Source: an uncultured Pelagibacteraceae bacterium
Lineage (GTDB): Bacteria > Pseudomonadota > Alphaproteobacteria > Pelagibacterales > Pelagibacteraceae
DNA length: 64,000 nucleotides
Direction of reading: 5' to 3'
Assembly (NCBI GenBank): GCA_902524345.1
Contig: CABZCX010000001.1
Location: 5,001-69,000, forward strand
The number at the start of each line of letters is the position of its first letter. The first letter of the stretch is position 1. Position numbers and translations under genes: made by a program. Positions 28,864 through 37,120 of the stretch are shown in pieces. Under the pieces are notes generated by a model. It saw only the letters and a list, made by a program, of their open reading frames with translations, did no database searches and had not been told where the DNA came from.

Positions 28864-30186
28864 ATGCCCGATCACATAATAATAAATAAAAAAATTAATA
28901 ATTTTAAAAAAAAAATTTTTGTAAGCGGTGATAAAAGTATAAGTATTAGATGGGTTCTTTTTGCCTCCATTGCCTCAGGTATTTCAAAAGCAAAAAATTT
29001 ATTGGTATCGGAAGATGTATTAGCTGCAATTAAAATTATTAAAAAATTTGGAATAAAAGTTATTCGAAAAAAAGGTCTTTTTGTAATTTTTGGAAAGGGG
29101 ATGAATGGATATAATTACAGAAAAAATACCGTTTTAGATGCAGGAAATTCAGCAACCTTGGGAAGATTAATTCTCGGTTTAATAATTAATTCTAATACTC
29201 CTGTTAAGTTAATTGGTGACAGGAGTTTATCAAAAAGAGATTTTAAAAGAGTAACCTCCCCTTTATCAAAGTTTGGAGCAAAATTTAAATTAAAAAAAAA
29301 TTTCAGCCTGCCACTAACAATCCAGGGATCCAAAAAAATAAAATCTATAAAATACTATGAAACCAAAGGTTCAGCTCAATGTAAAAGTGCAGTTATGCTT
29401 GCTGCTATGCGAGCTAATGGAACAACTTATATAAAAGCAAAAAAAAGTAGAGACCATACAGAAAGAATGATGGAGAGTTTAAGTTTACCTATTAGAGTAA
29501 TTAAAAAAAAAAATTATGATTTAATACAAATTAAAAAAGTAAAAAAAATAAAAAAAGTTAACTATAATATTCCCTCCGACATAAGTTCTAGTGCTTTTTT
29601 TATTGTGCTAACCGCGCTCTCTAATGACTCTGAACTTATAATTAAAAACATAAATATAAACCCCTCAAGAATTGGGGTTGTTACCATCTTAAAAAAGATG
29701 GGGGTAAATATAACTTTTCAAAATAAAAAAATTTATAAAGGAGAGGAGGTGGCTGATATCAAAATCAAAAGTTCTAAATCAATTAAACCTATCAATTGTC
29801 CCACTTCGTTGAATTCTAGTGCAATAGATGAATTTTTAGTGATTTTTTTGGTAGCTGCAAAAGCAAATGGAAATTCATATTTTAAAGGAATAGCTGAATT
29901 AAATAAAAAAGAAAGTCCAAGACTTAAATGGGGATCTAAAATTTTAAATAAGATGGGTATAAAAAACGTAACTACTAACAATTCGATTAAAATTTTTGGT
30001 AATCCAAGTCTTAAAATTAATAAGAAAATAATTATAGATAATTATCTTAAAGATCACAGAGTGTTCATGACAAGTGTTGTAGCAGCGTTATCATTTGGAG
30101 GAATTTGGAAAATCCATGATAGTAAAGCTATAAGAACCTCTTTTCCAAATTTTTTGAAAGTAATAAATCAGTTAAAGAAAAAATGA
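28864..30186 (+). CDS. aroA: 3-phosphoshikimate 1-carboxyvinyltransferase (EPSP synthase), class II-like
   Basis: Sixth step of the shikimate pathway: shikimate-3-phosphate plus PEP to EPSP. The substrate-binding SGDKSISIR is at 21-29. The PEP-loop reads AGNSATLGR (93-101), where class I enzymes carry Gly at the position of A97; Ala there is characteristic of class II enzymes such as the Agrobacterium CP4 type. SAQCKSA and the C-terminal KDHRVFMTS are also present. 440 residues is normal. Its stop overlaps the cmk start (ATGA). Confidence 0.94.
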   Translation: MPDHIIINKKINNFKKKIFVSGDKSISIRWVLFASIASGISKAKNLLVSEDVLAAIKIIKKFGIKVIRKKGLFVIFGKGMNGYNYRKNTVLDAGNSATLGRLILGLIINSNTPVKLIGDRSLSKRDFKRVTSPLSKFGAKFKLKKNFSLPLTIQGSKKIKSIKYYETKGSAQCKSAVMLAAMRANGTTYIKAKKSRDHTERMMESLSLPIRVIKKKNYDLIQIKKVKKIKKVNYNIPSDISSSAFFIVLTALSNDSELIIKNININPSRIGVVTILKKMGVNITFQNKKIYKGEEVADIKIKSSKSIKPINCPTSLNSSAIDEFLVIFLVAAKANGNSYFKGIAELNKKESPRLKWGSKILNKMGIKNVTTNNSIKIFGNPSLKINKKIIIDNYLKDHRVFMTSVVAALSFGGIWKIHDSKAIRTSFPNFLKVINQLKKK

Positions 30187-30851
30187 AAAAAAGAAAAGGA
30201 TTGATTAAAATAGCTATTGACTCACCTGCTGCAGCAGGTGCGGGGACACAAGCAAAGCTAATTGCAAAGCATTATAATTTATTACATCTTGACACTGGAC
30301 GTTGTTATAGATACATCGCTAACATCAAAATTTCAAACCCATCGAGGTATAATTTTAGATATATCAGAAAAAAAATTAGTAAATTGAGGATCAAAGATCT
30401 TCAGAATAAAATGCTATTGACTGACAAAGTTGCTACGGTTGCTTCAATTATAGCTAAAGATAAAAAGATAAGAAAATTAGTTCATTCCTATCAATTAAAT
30501 TGTGCCTACAATCCCCCACTAAAATATGATGGTTCATGTTTAGATGGTAGAGATATTACTTATAAGATAATACCAGATGCAGAGTTAAAATTTTTTATAA
30601 CAGCCAATATCAAAACAAGGGCACTAAGAAGATATAAAGAATTAAAACGTTCAAACAAAAACATCAGTTATAAAGATGTTCTAAAAAGTATTAAAAAACG
30701 TGATAAAAATGACTATTCTCGTAAAATTTCGCCCCTTAAGAAAACAAAAGATTCAGTATTGATTAACACAACAAATTTATCTAAAAGAGCGTGTTTTTTA
30801 AAAATAAAAAAAATTATAGATAAAAAAATAAGACTTAATGGAAATATATAA
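30183..30851 (+). CDS. cmk: Cytidylate kinase-like protein with altered P-loop
   Basis: Homologue of CMP/dCMP kinase, which recycles CMP and dCMP. The overall pattern is retained: N-terminal IKIAIDSPAAAGAGT, LDTGRCYR, DGRDI (near 120-124) and the LID region KRDKNDYSRKISPL. The Walker A motif, normally GPSGSGKGT, reads SPAAAGAGT, with Ala at residue 20 (codon GCG, 30240-30242) in place of the phosphate-binding lysine. The context aroA-cmk-rpsA is the usual one. Activity therefore cannot be assumed; a variant P-loop family or a different nucleotide mechanism is possible. Confidence 0.85.
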   Translation: MKKRKGLIKIAIDSPAAAGAGTQAKLIAKHYNLLHLDTGRCYRYIANIKISNPSRYNFRYIRKKISKLRIKDLQNKMLLTDKVATVASIIAKDKKIRKLVHSYQLNCAYNPPLKYDGSCLDGRDITYKIIPDAELKFFITANIKTRALRRYKELKRSNKNISYKDVLKSIKKRDKNDYSRKISPLKKTKDSVLINTTNLSKRACFLKIKKIIDKKIRLNGNI

Positions 30852-32568
30852 AGATTTAACAAATCCAGATAATCAGCAATTCGAGCAACTATTAAATAGC
30901 CAACTATCCAAAATTAACATCGAGGAAGGTAAAATAATTGAGGGTAAAATTAACAAGATAACTGAAAAATATGTTTTCTTACATGTTGATGGTCTTAAAT
31001 CTGAGCCTGTTTTGGACATAAACGAGTTAAAGACTATGGGTTTAGGTGAAAAAATTAAGGTTGGAGAGAAAATTTCAGTCTTATTGGAAAAGCTTGAAGA
31101 TAAAATGGGTGAAGTTGTGGTATCCGCAAGTAAAGCACAAAAAATCAAGGGATGGGATAAATTAGTTGAAGCTTACGAGAAAAAAGAACCTATTATGGGA
31201 AAAATTACTTCAAAGTGTAAAGGGGGTTGTATTGTAGAACATATAGAAACTGGCTCTCTAATGTTTTTACCAGGTTCACAAATTAGTGATAAACCCCTTA
31301 AAGATATTAGTCATTTGATGAATGAACCACAGAAATTTGCTTTAATAAAACTTGATAAAGTGAGAGGCAACGCCTGTGTATCGAGGAGAGAAATTATTTC
31401 ATCTTTCAAGAAAGAAGATAAAGCAAAAATAGTGGATAAATACAAAGTTGGTGACATCATTAAAGGAGCCGAGGTGAAGGGTTATAGTACTTTTGGATGT
31501 TTCTTTAATGTTAATGATGAGTTAGATGTTTTAGTACATTTACAAGAAATTTCTTATTCTAGAGTAAATCATCCAGATGAAGTTTTTAATATAGGTGAAA
31601 AACATGATTTAAAAGTAATATCTGTTGATAAAGAAAAGCTTCAAGTTGGATGCTCGGTTAAACAAATGTCTCCAGATCCTTTCGAGCAAATTGATGATTA
31701 CAAATTAAACAATACTTATAAATTTGTTGTGAAAAAACTTCAAGATTTTGGCGCCTTTTGTGAACTCACAGAATTACCTGGTTTAACTGCATTACTGCAT
31801 TCATCTGAACTTAGTTGGAGTAAAAAAAATGTTTCGGTAAAAAAAATGTTTAAAGTCGGTGATGAAATTGACTGTGTGATAACAGAAATAGATAAAGAAA
31901 AGAGAAGAGTAGCAATTTCTCATAGGTTAACATTGGAAAACCCATTCGAAACTTTTAATAAAAAATATCCAGTTGGAACGATTGTTAATGGTGAGATAAT
32001 CAACAAAAATGATTATTCATTATTTATAAAGGTTGAAGATATTAACATTGATGCTTTCTTACATTGCAATGATCTAACTTATCTCAATAACGGTGAAGAA
32101 GAGCTTACTAAATATAAAAAAGGTGACAAAATAAAAGTCAAAGTATTAGAAATTAAAGTTGAGGATCAAAAAATCAGGGTAGGTTATAAACAAACGCAGA
32201 AGGATCCTTTAGATTGGTTTAGTGATAAGAAAAAAAATCAAACAATCACTGTAAAAATAATTTCAACAGATAATAAGGGACTAATTGTAAGACCAGAGGG
32301 ATGTGAAATGGATTTTGTCATAAAAAAATCCCAAATAGCAATCAATTCAGCAGATGCTCGACCATCAAGATTCACAGGTGGAGAAAAAATAGACGTCGCA
32401 ATATCTGATATTGATTTGGATAAACGAAAGATTTCTTTAAGTATGAAGCTATTGGAGGAAATTGAAAAAAAAGAGGCTCTCGAGAAGTATGGGGCAGAAG
32501 GGTCAGGTAAAAATCTACCCTTTTCATCTTTATCTGACGACTTAAAGAAAAAAGATAAACAAAAATAA
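30838..32568 (+). CDS. rpsA: 30S ribosomal protein S1
   Basis: RNA-binding ribosomal protein needed for initiation on structured or SD-poor mRNAs. 576 residues with about six S1 (OB-fold) repeats; typical repeat pieces are FGAFCELTELPGLTALLHSSELSW and VKVLEIKVEDQKIRVG-type strands, plus the KISLSMK end of the last repeat. The start overlaps cmk by 14 bases. The cmk-rpsA-ihfB order is conserved in proteobacteria. S1 is probably important here because few genes show strong Shine-Dalgarno sites. Confidence 0.97.
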   Translation: MEIYKDLTNPDNQQFEQLLNSQLSKINIEEGKIIEGKINKITEKYVFLHVDGLKSEPVLDINELKTMGLGEKIKVGEKISVLLEKLEDKMGEVVVSASKAQKIKGWDKLVEAYEKKEPIMGKITSKCKGGCIVEHIETGSLMFLPGSQISDKPLKDISHLMNEPQKFALIKLDKVRGNACVSRREIISSFKKEDKAKIVDKYKVGDIIKGAEVKGYSTFGCFFNVNDELDVLVHLQEISYSRVNHPDEVFNIGEKHDLKVISVDKEKLQVGCSVKQMSPDPFEQIDDYKLNNTYKFVVKKLQDFGAFCELTELPGLTALLHSSELSWSKKNVSVKKMFKVGDEIDCVITEIDKEKRRVAISHRLTLENPFETFNKKYPVGTIVNGEIINKNDYSLFIKVEDINIDAFLHCNDLTYLNNGEEELTKYKKGDKIKVKVLEIKVEDQKIRVGYKQTQKDPLDWFSDKKKNQTITVKIISTDNKGLIVRPEGCEMDFVIKKSQIAINSADARPSRFTGGEKIDVAISDIDLDKRKISLSMKLLEEIEKKEALEKYGAEGSGKNLPFSSLSDDLKKKDKQK

Positions 32569-32594
32569 TAATTAGATTTAAAAGAAGCTTTAAA

Positions 32595-32888
32595 TTGGGT
32601 GTCGTAAAATCAAAATTTTTAAAACAAATCTCTAAAAGCTTCCCAAATTTTCAAAAAAAAGACATAGTAAAAGTTACAGACATAATTTTAACCGAGATCA
32701 AAATGGCTCTAAAGAGAGAAGAAAGAGTAGAAATTAGAGGCTGGGGATCTTTAAGTACTCGAAAACAAAAATCATCTATAAGAAGAAATCCTAAAACAGG
32801 TGATAAAGTTGCAGTTCCTGCAAAAAAAGTAATTTATTGGAAAATGAGTAAAGAAATGTTTAAAAAGATTAACAATGAAAAAGAGTAA
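32595..32888 (+). CDS. ihfB: Integration host factor beta-type DNA-binding protein
   Basis: HU/IHF-family DNA-bending protein. The DNA-binding arm IRRNPKTGDKV (about 68-78) and RVEIRGWGSLSTRKQ are clear. 97 residues. The likely start is a TTG at 32595, because there is no in-frame ATG before the conserved N-terminus; AAGAAG lies about 8-13 bases upstream. It follows rpsA in the standard order and overlaps the pyrF start by 14 bases. Confidence 0.92.
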   Translation: MGVVKSKFLKQISKSFPNFQKKDIVKVTDIILTEIKMALKREERVEIRGWGSLSTRKQKSSIRRNPKTGDKVAVPAKKVIYWKMSKEMFKKINNEKE

Positions 32889-33549
32889 AATATTTGTAGC
32901 TTGTGATACATCAAAAATATCAATAATAAAAAAAATTATCAAAGATACTCAAAATAACAAATTAAAAATTGGATATAAACTAGGTCTAGAGTTTTTAAAC
33001 TCAAAAGATGGTAGAATTTTTCTTTCCAAATTAAGAAATAAAATAATATTTGCTGATTTGAAACTTAATGATATTCCAAATACTTGCGCATCAACAATAA
33101 AAGCAATTAAAGATTTGAGAATTGATTATTTAACTATACATATTAGTTCAGGATTAAATGCTCTCAAAGCTGCAAAAAGAATATCTGGTAAAATTAAACT
33201 GATAGGTGTAACAGTTTTAACATCTTTGGATAATAAGGGATTAAAAGAAATTGGATTTAATAAAGATGTAAAAAAATTAGTCCTACATCAAGCGAAGTTG
33301 GCAAATAAAGCAAAATTAGATGCTATCGTATGTAGTGCTCAAGAAGCAAGATTGGTAAAGAAACTATTTAAAAAAGAAATAATAACTCCTGGGATAAGAT
33401 TTAAATCAAAAATAAATGATCAAAAAAGGGTTTTAACACCTAAAGAAGCTTACGTGAATGGAGCTGACTGGTTGGTGATTGGTAGAGATTTAACTAAGGG
33501 CAATATTAAAAAAAATACACAAATATTAATTGATCACTTAAGTAAATGA
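32875..33549 (+). CDS. pyrF: Orotidine-5'-phosphate decarboxylase
   Basis: Final step of UMP synthesis. A TIM-barrel enzyme with the catalytic DxKxxD motif intact: D61, K63 and D66 in FADLKLNDIPNT. The phosphate-binding TPGIRF and the C-terminal GADWLVIGRDLTKG are present. 224 residues fits the bacterial form. It lies between ihfB and trpF, an alphaproteobacterial arrangement, with a 4-base overlap into trpF. Confidence 0.95.
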   Translation: MKKSKIFVACDTSKISIIKKIIKDTQNNKLKIGYKLGLEFLNSKDGRIFLSKLRNKIIFADLKLNDIPNTCASTIKAIKDLRIDYLTIHISSGLNALKAAKRISGKIKLIGVTVLTSLDNKGLKEIGFNKDVKKLVLHQAKLANKAKLDAIVCSAQEARLVKKLFKKEIITPGIRFKSKINDQKRVLTPKEAYVNGADWLVIGRDLTKGNIKKNTQILIDHLSK

Positions 33550-34163
33550 TCAAAGGTTTAAAAATTTGTGGGATTTCAGATCCAAAAACATTAGATTTTA
33601 TTTTAAATCATCCCCATCCACCAAAATTTATAGGCTTCATTACTAACTATGAAAAGAGCAAAAGATTCATTGAATATGAAAAATTAAAAAAATTAATCAA
33701 TGTTGAGAGAAAAAAGGTGAACTTTACCTCTGTGCTTGTAAAGCCCACTGACGAAATTTTAGAAAAAATAAAAAATTTAAATTTTAATTATTACCAACTT
33801 TACGACGTAAGTCCTGAGAGAACTAAAAAAATTAAATTAAAATACAAGATTAAAATAATTACAGCAATTACTGTCTCAAATAAAGATGATGTTAATAAAT
33901 ATAAAGATTACACAGATATTTCTGATATAATTCTATTTGACTCAAAGGGTTATCATAAGTCAGAAAGTTTTGATCACAATCTATTAAATGGAGTATCTAA
34001 AGAATTAAATAAAATGATTGCAGGAAATATTCAAATAAATGATATTCCTAGTTTCAAAAACGAAGATTTTATAATAGATCTTAGTGGAGCGCTGGAGGAT
34101 GAAGAAGGAAAAAAAGATATTAATAAAATTAATAAATTGTTAAATTTATCCTCAAAAATATGA
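33546..34163 (+). CDS. trpF: Phosphoribosylanthranilate isomerase-like protein, divergent
   Basis: TIM-barrel protein in the place of TrpF, which isomerises PRA to CdRP in tryptophan synthesis. The catalytic Cys is visible as C8 in KICGI, and the general-acid Asp in IILFDSKG. However, the phosphate-binding regions are far from the usual consensus: the GG(T/S)G loop reads KGYHKSESFD, and the last loop LSGALEDEEGKKD replaces VSSGVE. 205 residues is normal. Strict coupling to trpB (4-base overlap) supports the call. The substrate may be shifted. Confidence 0.8.
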   Translation: MIKGLKICGISDPKTLDFILNHPHPPKFIGFITNYEKSKRFIEYEKLKKLINVERKKVNFTSVLVKPTDEILEKIKNLNFNYYQLYDVSPERTKKIKLKYKIKIITAITVSNKDDVNKYKDYTDISDIILFDSKGYHKSESFDHNLLNGVSKELNKMIAGNIQINDIPSFKNEDFIIDLSGALEDEEGKKDINKINKLLNLSSKI

Positions 34164-35395
34164 AATTAAAAAAAGGAATACCATTAATTGATCAAGGAAA
34201 TAGTCTTGGTTTTTGGGGGGGTAAATTTGGGGGCAACTTTGTTCCTGAGACCTTAAAAAAACCAATAGAAGATCTAGAAATTCTATTTAACAAACTAAAA
34301 AAAGATAAAAAGTTTATTGCTGAAAGAGATAAATATTTTAAAAATTGGATTGGTACCCCTACTCGTTTTATAAAATTAGAAAATTTAACAAAGCATGTAG
34401 GAGGAGCACAAATTTGGTCCAAGGTTGTATCAGATGCAAACGGTGGTGCGCACAAAATCTACAACGCAACAGTTCACTGTTTGCTAGCAAAACGTTCTGG
34501 TAAAAAAATTATATGTGGAGACACAGGCGCAGGATATGCAGGTAAAATGTTAAGTATGGCAGCGAAAAAATTTGGCCTAAAATGTAGAATTTTTATGGGA
34601 GCAAAAGATATTGAAAGACAACAGCCAAATGTAAGGGCTATGAAAAAAAATGGTGCTCAAGTCATCCCTGTTTATTCAGGAAGTCAAACCCTTGTTGATG
34701 CTGTTTCTGAGTGTATGCGTTTTTGGGTTGCTAATTGTGATACTACAGCTATGTGTGTTGGAAGTACTGTAGGTCCAGCTGTTTTTGTTCGTATCTGTGG
34801 ATGGAGCACTAGTCAAATATCAAGAGAGTTAAAAGCTCAATTGATAGAAGAGTTTGGTTGTATTCCAAAAAAACTTAAGCTTTATAATTGCGTAGGCGGC
34901 GGTAGTTCAAGTTTTGGTTTTTGGAATGAATTTATGGATTATGACAAAAAACAATGTGAATTTATTGGAGTTGAGGCTGGTGGGCCTGCAAAAAGTAGGA
35001 GGCACGCTGCACCTCTTACTTATGGTTCAAAAATTGGAATTCTACATGGAGCAGCTCAATACGTAAATCAGAATTCAGATGGACAAATAGAAGAAACAGA
35101 GTCTATTTCAGCAGGACTTGACTATCCAGGGATTTCCCCACTTCATTGTTTTCTCAAGGATACAAAAAGAGCAAGATATACAGCTGCTAGCGATGAAGAA
35201 GCATTAAAAGCTTATAAGCTTATAACAAAATATGAAAAATTAAGGCCATCTTTAGAGCCAAGTCACGCATTTTCTGTTGCAATAAAAGAAGCAAAAAAAA
35301 TGAGCAAAAATACAATTGTTGTAGTTAATAGTTGTGGGGATGCCTATAAAGATAAAAAAATTTTAAGAGATAGACTTGGAAAAAAATATGCTTAA
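34160..35395 (+). CDS. trpB: Tryptophan synthase beta chain-like PLP enzyme, divergent
   Basis: Fold-type II PLP enzyme aligned end to end with TrpB (411 residues). Retained: EFGG-like FGGNFVPETL, the PLP lysine K99 after H98 (GGAHKIYN), MGAKDIERQ, the phosphate loop CVGGGSS and SISAGLDYPG. Changed: the catalytic Glu in AETGAGQ is Asp (D121, GDTGAGY), KREDL before the PLP lysine reads KVVSD, GPHPYP reads GPAVFV, and the Ser of NLSGRGDKD that contacts the PLP nitrogen is Cys (C392, NSCGDAYKD). It sits between trpF and trpA, so a tryptophan role is likely but its chemistry needs testing. Confidence 0.85.
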   Translation: MKLKKGIPLIDQGNSLGFWGGKFGGNFVPETLKKPIEDLEILFNKLKKDKKFIAERDKYFKNWIGTPTRFIKLENLTKHVGGAQIWSKVVSDANGGAHKIYNATVHCLLAKRSGKKIICGDTGAGYAGKMLSMAAKKFGLKCRIFMGAKDIERQQPNVRAMKKNGAQVIPVYSGSQTLVDAVSECMRFWVANCDTTAMCVGSTVGPAVFVRICGWSTSQISRELKAQLIEEFGCIPKKLKLYNCVGGGSSSFGFWNEFMDYDKKQCEFIGVEAGGPAKSRRHAAPLTYGSKIGILHGAAQYVNQNSDGQIEETESISAGLDYPGISPLHCFLKDTKRARYTAASDEEALKAYKLITKYEKLRPSLEPSHAFSVAIKEAKKMSKNTIVVVNSCGDAYKDKKILRDRLGKKYA

Positions 35396-36188
35396 CCCAA
35401 TTGATGTTGCTTTTAAAAAAGCTAAAAATGAAAATAGACCAGCCCTTTTAACTTATACTGTTGCAGGTGATAGTACCAAAAACCAATCTTTAATAATACT
35501 TAATACTATATCAAAATATGCGGATATTTTAGAATTAGGAGTTCCACATAACACACCAGTTGCAGATGGAAGCCAAATACAAACTAGTGCATACAGAGCC
35601 ATAAAAAATGGAATTAAGATAGAAGATATTTTTTGGATAGTAAAAAAATATAAGAAAAATAAAAATTCTAAACCTATTATTTTAATGGGTTACTATAATA
35701 TGATATTTCAATATGGAGAAAAAAAATTTTTAGAAAAGTGTAAAAAAGTTGGAGTTAATGGCTTAATAGTTGTCGATTTACCATGGCCAGAAAATAAATC
35801 TTTTATTAAAAAATGTCAAAAAAAATCGATTTATTTTATTCAACTTTTATCACCTACTACTTCAAAGGAAAGACTTAATAAAATAATTAAAGTTTCTCAT
35901 CCTATGAACTATTTCATATCAATGCTATCTACTACGGGTGGTAAATTAAAAGTATCCTCCAAAAAGATCATGTCGAATTACTTTAAAATTAAAAAAATAA
36001 ATCCAAAAAAAAATGTTGTAATAGGTTTTGGGATTACGGAAAAATCTATTAAATCGTTAAAAAAAGCCGATGGATTGGTGGTAGGAAGTGCAATTTGTAA
36101 GGAAATTTCTGTTTCAATTCAAAAAAGACAAAATCCTGTCACAAATGTTGCTAATTTAGTGAAAAAGCTTAAATATAAAATTTTATGA
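35376..36188 (+). CDS. trpA: Tryptophan synthase alpha chain
   Basis: Cleaves indole-3-glycerol phosphate to indole and G3P. Both catalytic acids are visible: the Glu in ILELGVP and the Asp in PVADGSQIQ. The usual FSDP after GVP is HNTP, and the phosphate-loop region reads SMLSTTGGKL, so it is also divergent. The barrel end VVIGFGITEKS and GLVVGSAICKEI is clear. 270 residues is standard. It overlaps trpB by 20 bases and accD by 4. Confidence 0.9.
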   Translation: MEKNMLNPIDVAFKKAKNENRPALLTYTVAGDSTKNQSLIILNTISKYADILELGVPHNTPVADGSQIQTSAYRAIKNGIKIEDIFWIVKKYKKNKNSKPIILMGYYNMIFQYGEKKFLEKCKKVGVNGLIVVDLPWPENKSFIKKCQKKSIYFIQLLSPTTSKERLNKIIKVSHPMNYFISMLSTTGGKLKVSSKKIMSNYFKIKKINPKKNVVIGFGITEKSIKSLKKADGLVVGSAICKEISVSIQKRQNPVTNVANLVKKLKYKIL

Positions 36189-37120
36189 ACTGGATTACAA
36201 AAATAATTAAGGCTGGAGAAAAGATTAAGTCCGCTCTTCACAAAAGAGCCACGAAAGAAGATATAGCCAATAGTGACTGGACATCGTGTTGTAAAGGCCC
36301 GATCTTAAAAAAAGATCTTGAAAAAAACTTGTGGGTGTGTCCTGAGCCTGAGTGTAATAAACATCACAGAATTAGCCCAAAACAAAGATTTGACATTCTT
36401 TTTGGTGAAAAAAATTATGAAATCTTCAAAACACCAATTCCTAAAGATGATCCTCTCAACTGGACCGACTCCAAATCTTATAAAGATAGATTAAAGAGTG
36501 CTAGAAAAAAAACAGGTATGGATTGTGGAATGATGGTTGTCTGTGGAACAATTAATGATATTAAAATTACTGCTGTTGCATCTGACTTTGATTTTTTAGG
36601 AGCATCAATGGCGGCCGCTGAAGGTGAGGCCTTTTTATATGGTATTCAATATGCAATTGAAAATAAAACTCCTTTTTTATGTGTTAGTGCTGGCGGAGGA
36701 ATGAGAATGATGGAAAGTTTAATCTCTCTATCCCAAATGACAAGAACAACTTTAGCGATTAATGAATTAAAAAAAAATAATCTACCATACATTGTTTGTA
36801 TTACTGATCCAACAGCGGGGGGCATTACTGCATCGTACGCTATGCTAGGCGATATTCACATAGCTGAACCAGGGGCTTTGATTGCATTTGCTGGTGCAAG
36901 GGTTATTCAGGGCACAGTTAATGAGGAACTTCCCGAAGGTTTTCAAAAAAGTGAATATGTTGAAAAAACTGGATTTGTAGACTTGATTGTTGATAGGAAA
37001 GATCTAACTGAAAAAATTGGAACTTTATTATCAATATTACTAAAGAAAAATTCTGCTATAAATTCTGAAGAAAATGAAACTTCAGAAGATTCTCAATCGC
37101 TTACAAAAGCTGCATCCTAA
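36185..37120 (+). CDS. accD: Acetyl-CoA carboxylase carboxyltransferase subunit beta
   Basis: Partner of AccA in malonyl-CoA formation. The carboxyltransferase core is well kept (DFDFLGASMAAAEGEA, SAGGGMRMMESLISL, DPTAGGITASYAMLGDIHI, GFQKSEYV). The N-terminal zinc ribbon differs: instead of CxxC...CxxC it has adjacent C34-C35 and then C51-x4-C56 (VCPEPECNKHHR). 311 residues with an acidic Ser/Glu tail. It lies between trpA and folC as usual in alphaproteobacteria, and its last 47 bases are shared with the folC start. Confidence 0.94.
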   Translation: MNWITKIIKAGEKIKSALHKRATKEDIANSDWTSCCKGPILKKDLEKNLWVCPEPECNKHHRISPKQRFDILFGEKNYEIFKTPIPKDDPLNWTDSKSYKDRLKSARKKTGMDCGMMVVCGTINDIKITAVASDFDFLGASMAAAEGEAFLYGIQYAIENKTPFLCVSAGGGMRMMESLISLSQMTRTTLAINELKKNNLPYIVCITDPTAGGITASYAMLGDIHIAEPGALIAFAGARVIQGTVNEELPEGFQKSEYVEKTGFVDLIVDRKDLTEKIGTLLSILLKKNSAINSEENETSEDSQSLTKAAS

